A stretch of 17,029 nucleotides of DNA, from the NCBI GenBank assembly GCA_945877995.1, contig CAMDXD010000033.1, forward strand, positions 1-17,029, in the 5' to 3' direction. The notes beneath the pieces are model-generated. The model was not told the DNA's origin, made no database searches, and saw only the letters and a program-made list of their open reading frames with translations. Source of the stretch: Bordetella parapertussis (lineage in GTDB: Bacteria > Pseudomonadota > Gammaproteobacteria > Burkholderiales > CAIKXV01). A program made the translations under genes and the position numbers. Below are positions 15,574 to 17,029 of this stretch, in pieces. The stretch's first letter is position 1. Each line of letters begins with the position of its first letter.

Positions 15574-16551
15574 ATGCTCGCATCTCGCTACCCACGCTTT
15601 ACCGCATCGCGCGGCCTGATCGTTGCCGGCGGCCTGCTCGCCGCATCGATGCCTTCGTTCGCACAGGACTACCCTTCGAAGCCGATCAGGATCGTCACTG
15701 CTGCGGCCGGTGGCGGCAGCGACTTCGTCGCGCGCCTGCTGGCTCAGGGCATCTCGGGTCCGCTCGGGCAGCCGGTGGTGGTCGAGAACCGCGGCACCGG
15801 CATGCTTGCGGGCGAGGTCGCAGCGCGCGCGCCAGCCGACGGCTACAACCTCACGGTGCAGGGCGGTGCGTTCTGGATCGGGCCGCTGCTGCGCAAGGCA
15901 CCGTACGACCCGATCGCCGACTTCACGCCAGTCTCGCTGATCGTGCGCGAAGTGAACGTGCTGGCGGTGAACCCGACGCTGCCGATCAAGTCGCTCGCCG
16001 ACCTGATCGCCTATGCGAAGGCGAACCCGGGCAAACTCAACTACTCGTCGCCCGGCGTCGGTTCCACCACCCACCTCGCGACCGAGTTGCTGAACTCGAT
16101 GGCCGGCACGCGGATGGTGCACGTGCCCTACCAGGGCAACCAGAAGGCGATCGCCGGCGTGATGGCCAACGAGGTGCAGCTGGCGATCTTCGATGCCGGG
16201 CTGCTGGCGCCGTTCATCCAGTCGGGCAAGCTGCGCGCGCTCGGATCGACCAGCCTGGACCCGTCGCCGCTGGCGCCCGGCATGCAGCCGCTCGCGGCGC
16301 AGGGCCTGCCCGGTTTCGAATCGATCGGCCTGACCGGCGTGCTCGCATCGGGCAAGGTATCGCCGGCGATCATCACCCGGCTGAACCAGGAAATCGTGCG
16401 CTACATCAACCGGCCCGAGGTGAAGGAGCAGTTCCTGAAGAGCGGCGTCGAACTGGTCGGCAGCACGCCCGATCAGTTCGCCCAGGCGATGCGCGATGAC
16501 CGCGCGAAGACGGGTCGGCTGATCACCGATCTCAAGCTGAAGATCGAGTGA
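15574..16551 (+). CDS. Bug-family periplasmic solute receptor
   Basis: The 325-residue product has a signal peptide (hydrophobic core about 14-26, likely cleavage after SFA at 30) and then YPSKPIRIVTAAAGGGSDFVAR. Other Bug landmarks are VVENRGTGMLAGEVAARAPADGYNL, NPGKLNYSSPGVGSTTHLATELL, HVPYQGNQKAIAGVMANEVQL and the C-terminal STPDQFAQ. The binding-site loop after KPIRIV reads TAAAGGG rather than the more common PFAPGG, which may alter ligand preference. ATG at 15574 has GGAGG 4 nt upstream; an in-frame ATG at 15550 lacks one. It is downstream of the TauD-type gene, probably cotranscribed, so it may deliver that enzyme's substrate. Confidence 0.93.
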   Translation: MLASRYPRFTASRGLIVAGGLLAASMPSFAQDYPSKPIRIVTAAAGGGSDFVARLLAQGISGPLGQPVVVENRGTGMLAGEVAARAPADGYNLTVQGGAFWIGPLLRKAPYDPIADFTPVSLIVREVNVLAVNPTLPIKSLADLIAYAKANPGKLNYSSPGVGSTTHLATELLNSMAGTRMVHVPYQGNQKAIAGVMANEVQLAIFDAGLLAPFIQSGKLRALGSTSLDPSPLAPGMQPLAAQGLPGFESIGLTGVLASGKVSPAIITRLNQEIVRYINRPEVKEQFLKSGVELVGSTPDQFAQAMRDDRAKTGRLITDLKLKIE

Positions 16552-16552
16552 G

Positions 16553-16567
16553 GCCCGGCGCGCGGGC
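16553..16567. terminator. Possible short hairpin at convergent gene ends
   Basis: GCCCG (16553-16557) and CGGGC (16563-16567) can pair around a 5-nt loop in the 28-bp gap between the receptor and the opposing dioxygenase gene. No T-run is adjacent. It is a weak candidate only. Confidence 0.2.
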
Positions 16568-16579
16568 GCAGCCAGCAAC

Positions 16580-17029
16580 TCAGGCTGCGGCCCGCTCTGC
16601 CTCCAGCTTCGCGCGCAGGGCCTGCTCGCGCGGCAGGTAGTCCGGCTCCATCACGGTGGCGCGCCACAGGGTGCGCCGCTGGTCGAGCGGATAGTCGCCG
16701 GTCGCTGCATGCAGCGAGCAGCGGTTGTCCCAGATCACCAGGTCGCCGACCTGCCAGCGATGGCGGTAGTCGCCGTCGGTCTGCACATGCGCGGCGAGCT
16801 CGGCGATCAGTGCCTCGCCCTCGTCGGCGGGCAGGCCGACGATCTCCATGATCTTGCCGCCGTCGAAGAACAGGGTCTTGCGGCCACTCTCTGGATGGAT
16901 GCGCACCAGCGGATGCACCGCGCGCGGGCGATCGAGGTCGAAGTCCTCGAGCAGGTCGATGCCGCGCTTGAGCTTGCCGCCGTACTGGTAGGTGCCGGAC
17001 AGGTGCTCGATGCGCCGGCGGGTCGATTC
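16580..17029 (-). CDS. TauD/TfdA-family dioxygenase, C-terminal part (runs off the window)
   Basis: The minus strand encodes 149 residues to a TGA at 16580; the N-terminus lies beyond the window edge. The fragment shows the C-terminal half of a TauD/TfdA enzyme: HLSGTYQYGG, AVHPLVRIHPESGRKTLFF, then VGDLVIWDNRCSLHAATGDYP with the distal metal-ligand His, and RRTLWRATV with the probable 2-oxoglutarate Arg. The first metal ligands (HxD) are outside the window. It shares the IWDNRC motif with the dioxygenase at 14617-15507 but differs clearly in sequence, so it is a paralogue and not a repeat. It converges on the receptor gene with a 28-nt gap and belongs to a different transcript. Confidence 0.9.
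   Translation of the reverse strand, partial: ESTRRRIEHLSGTYQYGGKLKRGIDLLEDFDLDRPRAVHPLVRIHPESGRKTLFFDGGKIMEIVGLPADEGEALIAELAAHVQTDGDYRHRWQVGDLVIWDNRCSLHAATGDYPLDQRRTLWRATVMEPDYLPREQALRAKLEAERAAA

Noticed and set aside
1..17029. Mobile elements, CRISPR arrays, tRNA or rRNA genes
   Set aside because: No transposase, integrase, direct-repeat array or structural RNA was seen on either strand by eye.

Overview
The window is GC-rich chromosomal DNA, almost entirely coding, with heavy G/C third-position bias. Four genes for Bug-type periplasmic receptors (tripartite tricarboxylate transporter family) lie among accessory catabolic enzymes. That pattern is typical of Burkholderiales, especially Alcaligenaceae or Comamonadaceae-like soil and environmental bacteria. 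This assignment is inferred from gene content; no rRNA or housekeeping marker is present. I saw no tRNA, IS element, CRISPR array or phage gene, and no gene-free stretch exceeds about 160 bp.

Left module (1-4134): a LysR regulator on the + strand (3211-4134) is divergent from a minus-strand operon. The operon encodes a Bug receptor, an MmgE/PrpD-family protein and the first 216 residues of a hydantoinase/oxoprolinase A-type protein cut by the window edge. An imperfect 19-bp palindrome lies just before the regulator's start.

Central module (4178-14457, minus strand, read right to left): a short ORF, then the large, medium and small subunits of a molybdenum hydroxylase of the xanthine dehydrogenase/CoxLMS family, a Bug receptor, an argininosuccinate-lyase-like enzyme, a crotonase-fold protein, an ADP-forming acyl-CoA synthetase and a decayed Bug receptor gene. 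Start/stop overlaps and 2-3 nt gaps join most of these genes, so they look like one transcript. The lyase and the crotonase both lack residues that define their textbook activities. The operon therefore probably carries out a catabolic route I cannot name: uptake, oxidation or hydroxylation, C-N or C-O bond elimination, CoA-thioester chemistry and energy-conserving thioester cleavage.

Right module (14526-17029): a strong sigma-70-like promoter (TTGACA, 17-bp spacer, TATGGT) drives a TauD/TfdA dioxygenase and a further Bug receptor on the + strand, divergent from the central operon. A second TauD/TfdA dioxygenase, cut by the window edge, converges on them. A 5-7-5 dyad between the two outward-facing promoters could coordinate both directions. 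The candidate undescribed system is the combined central and right modules.
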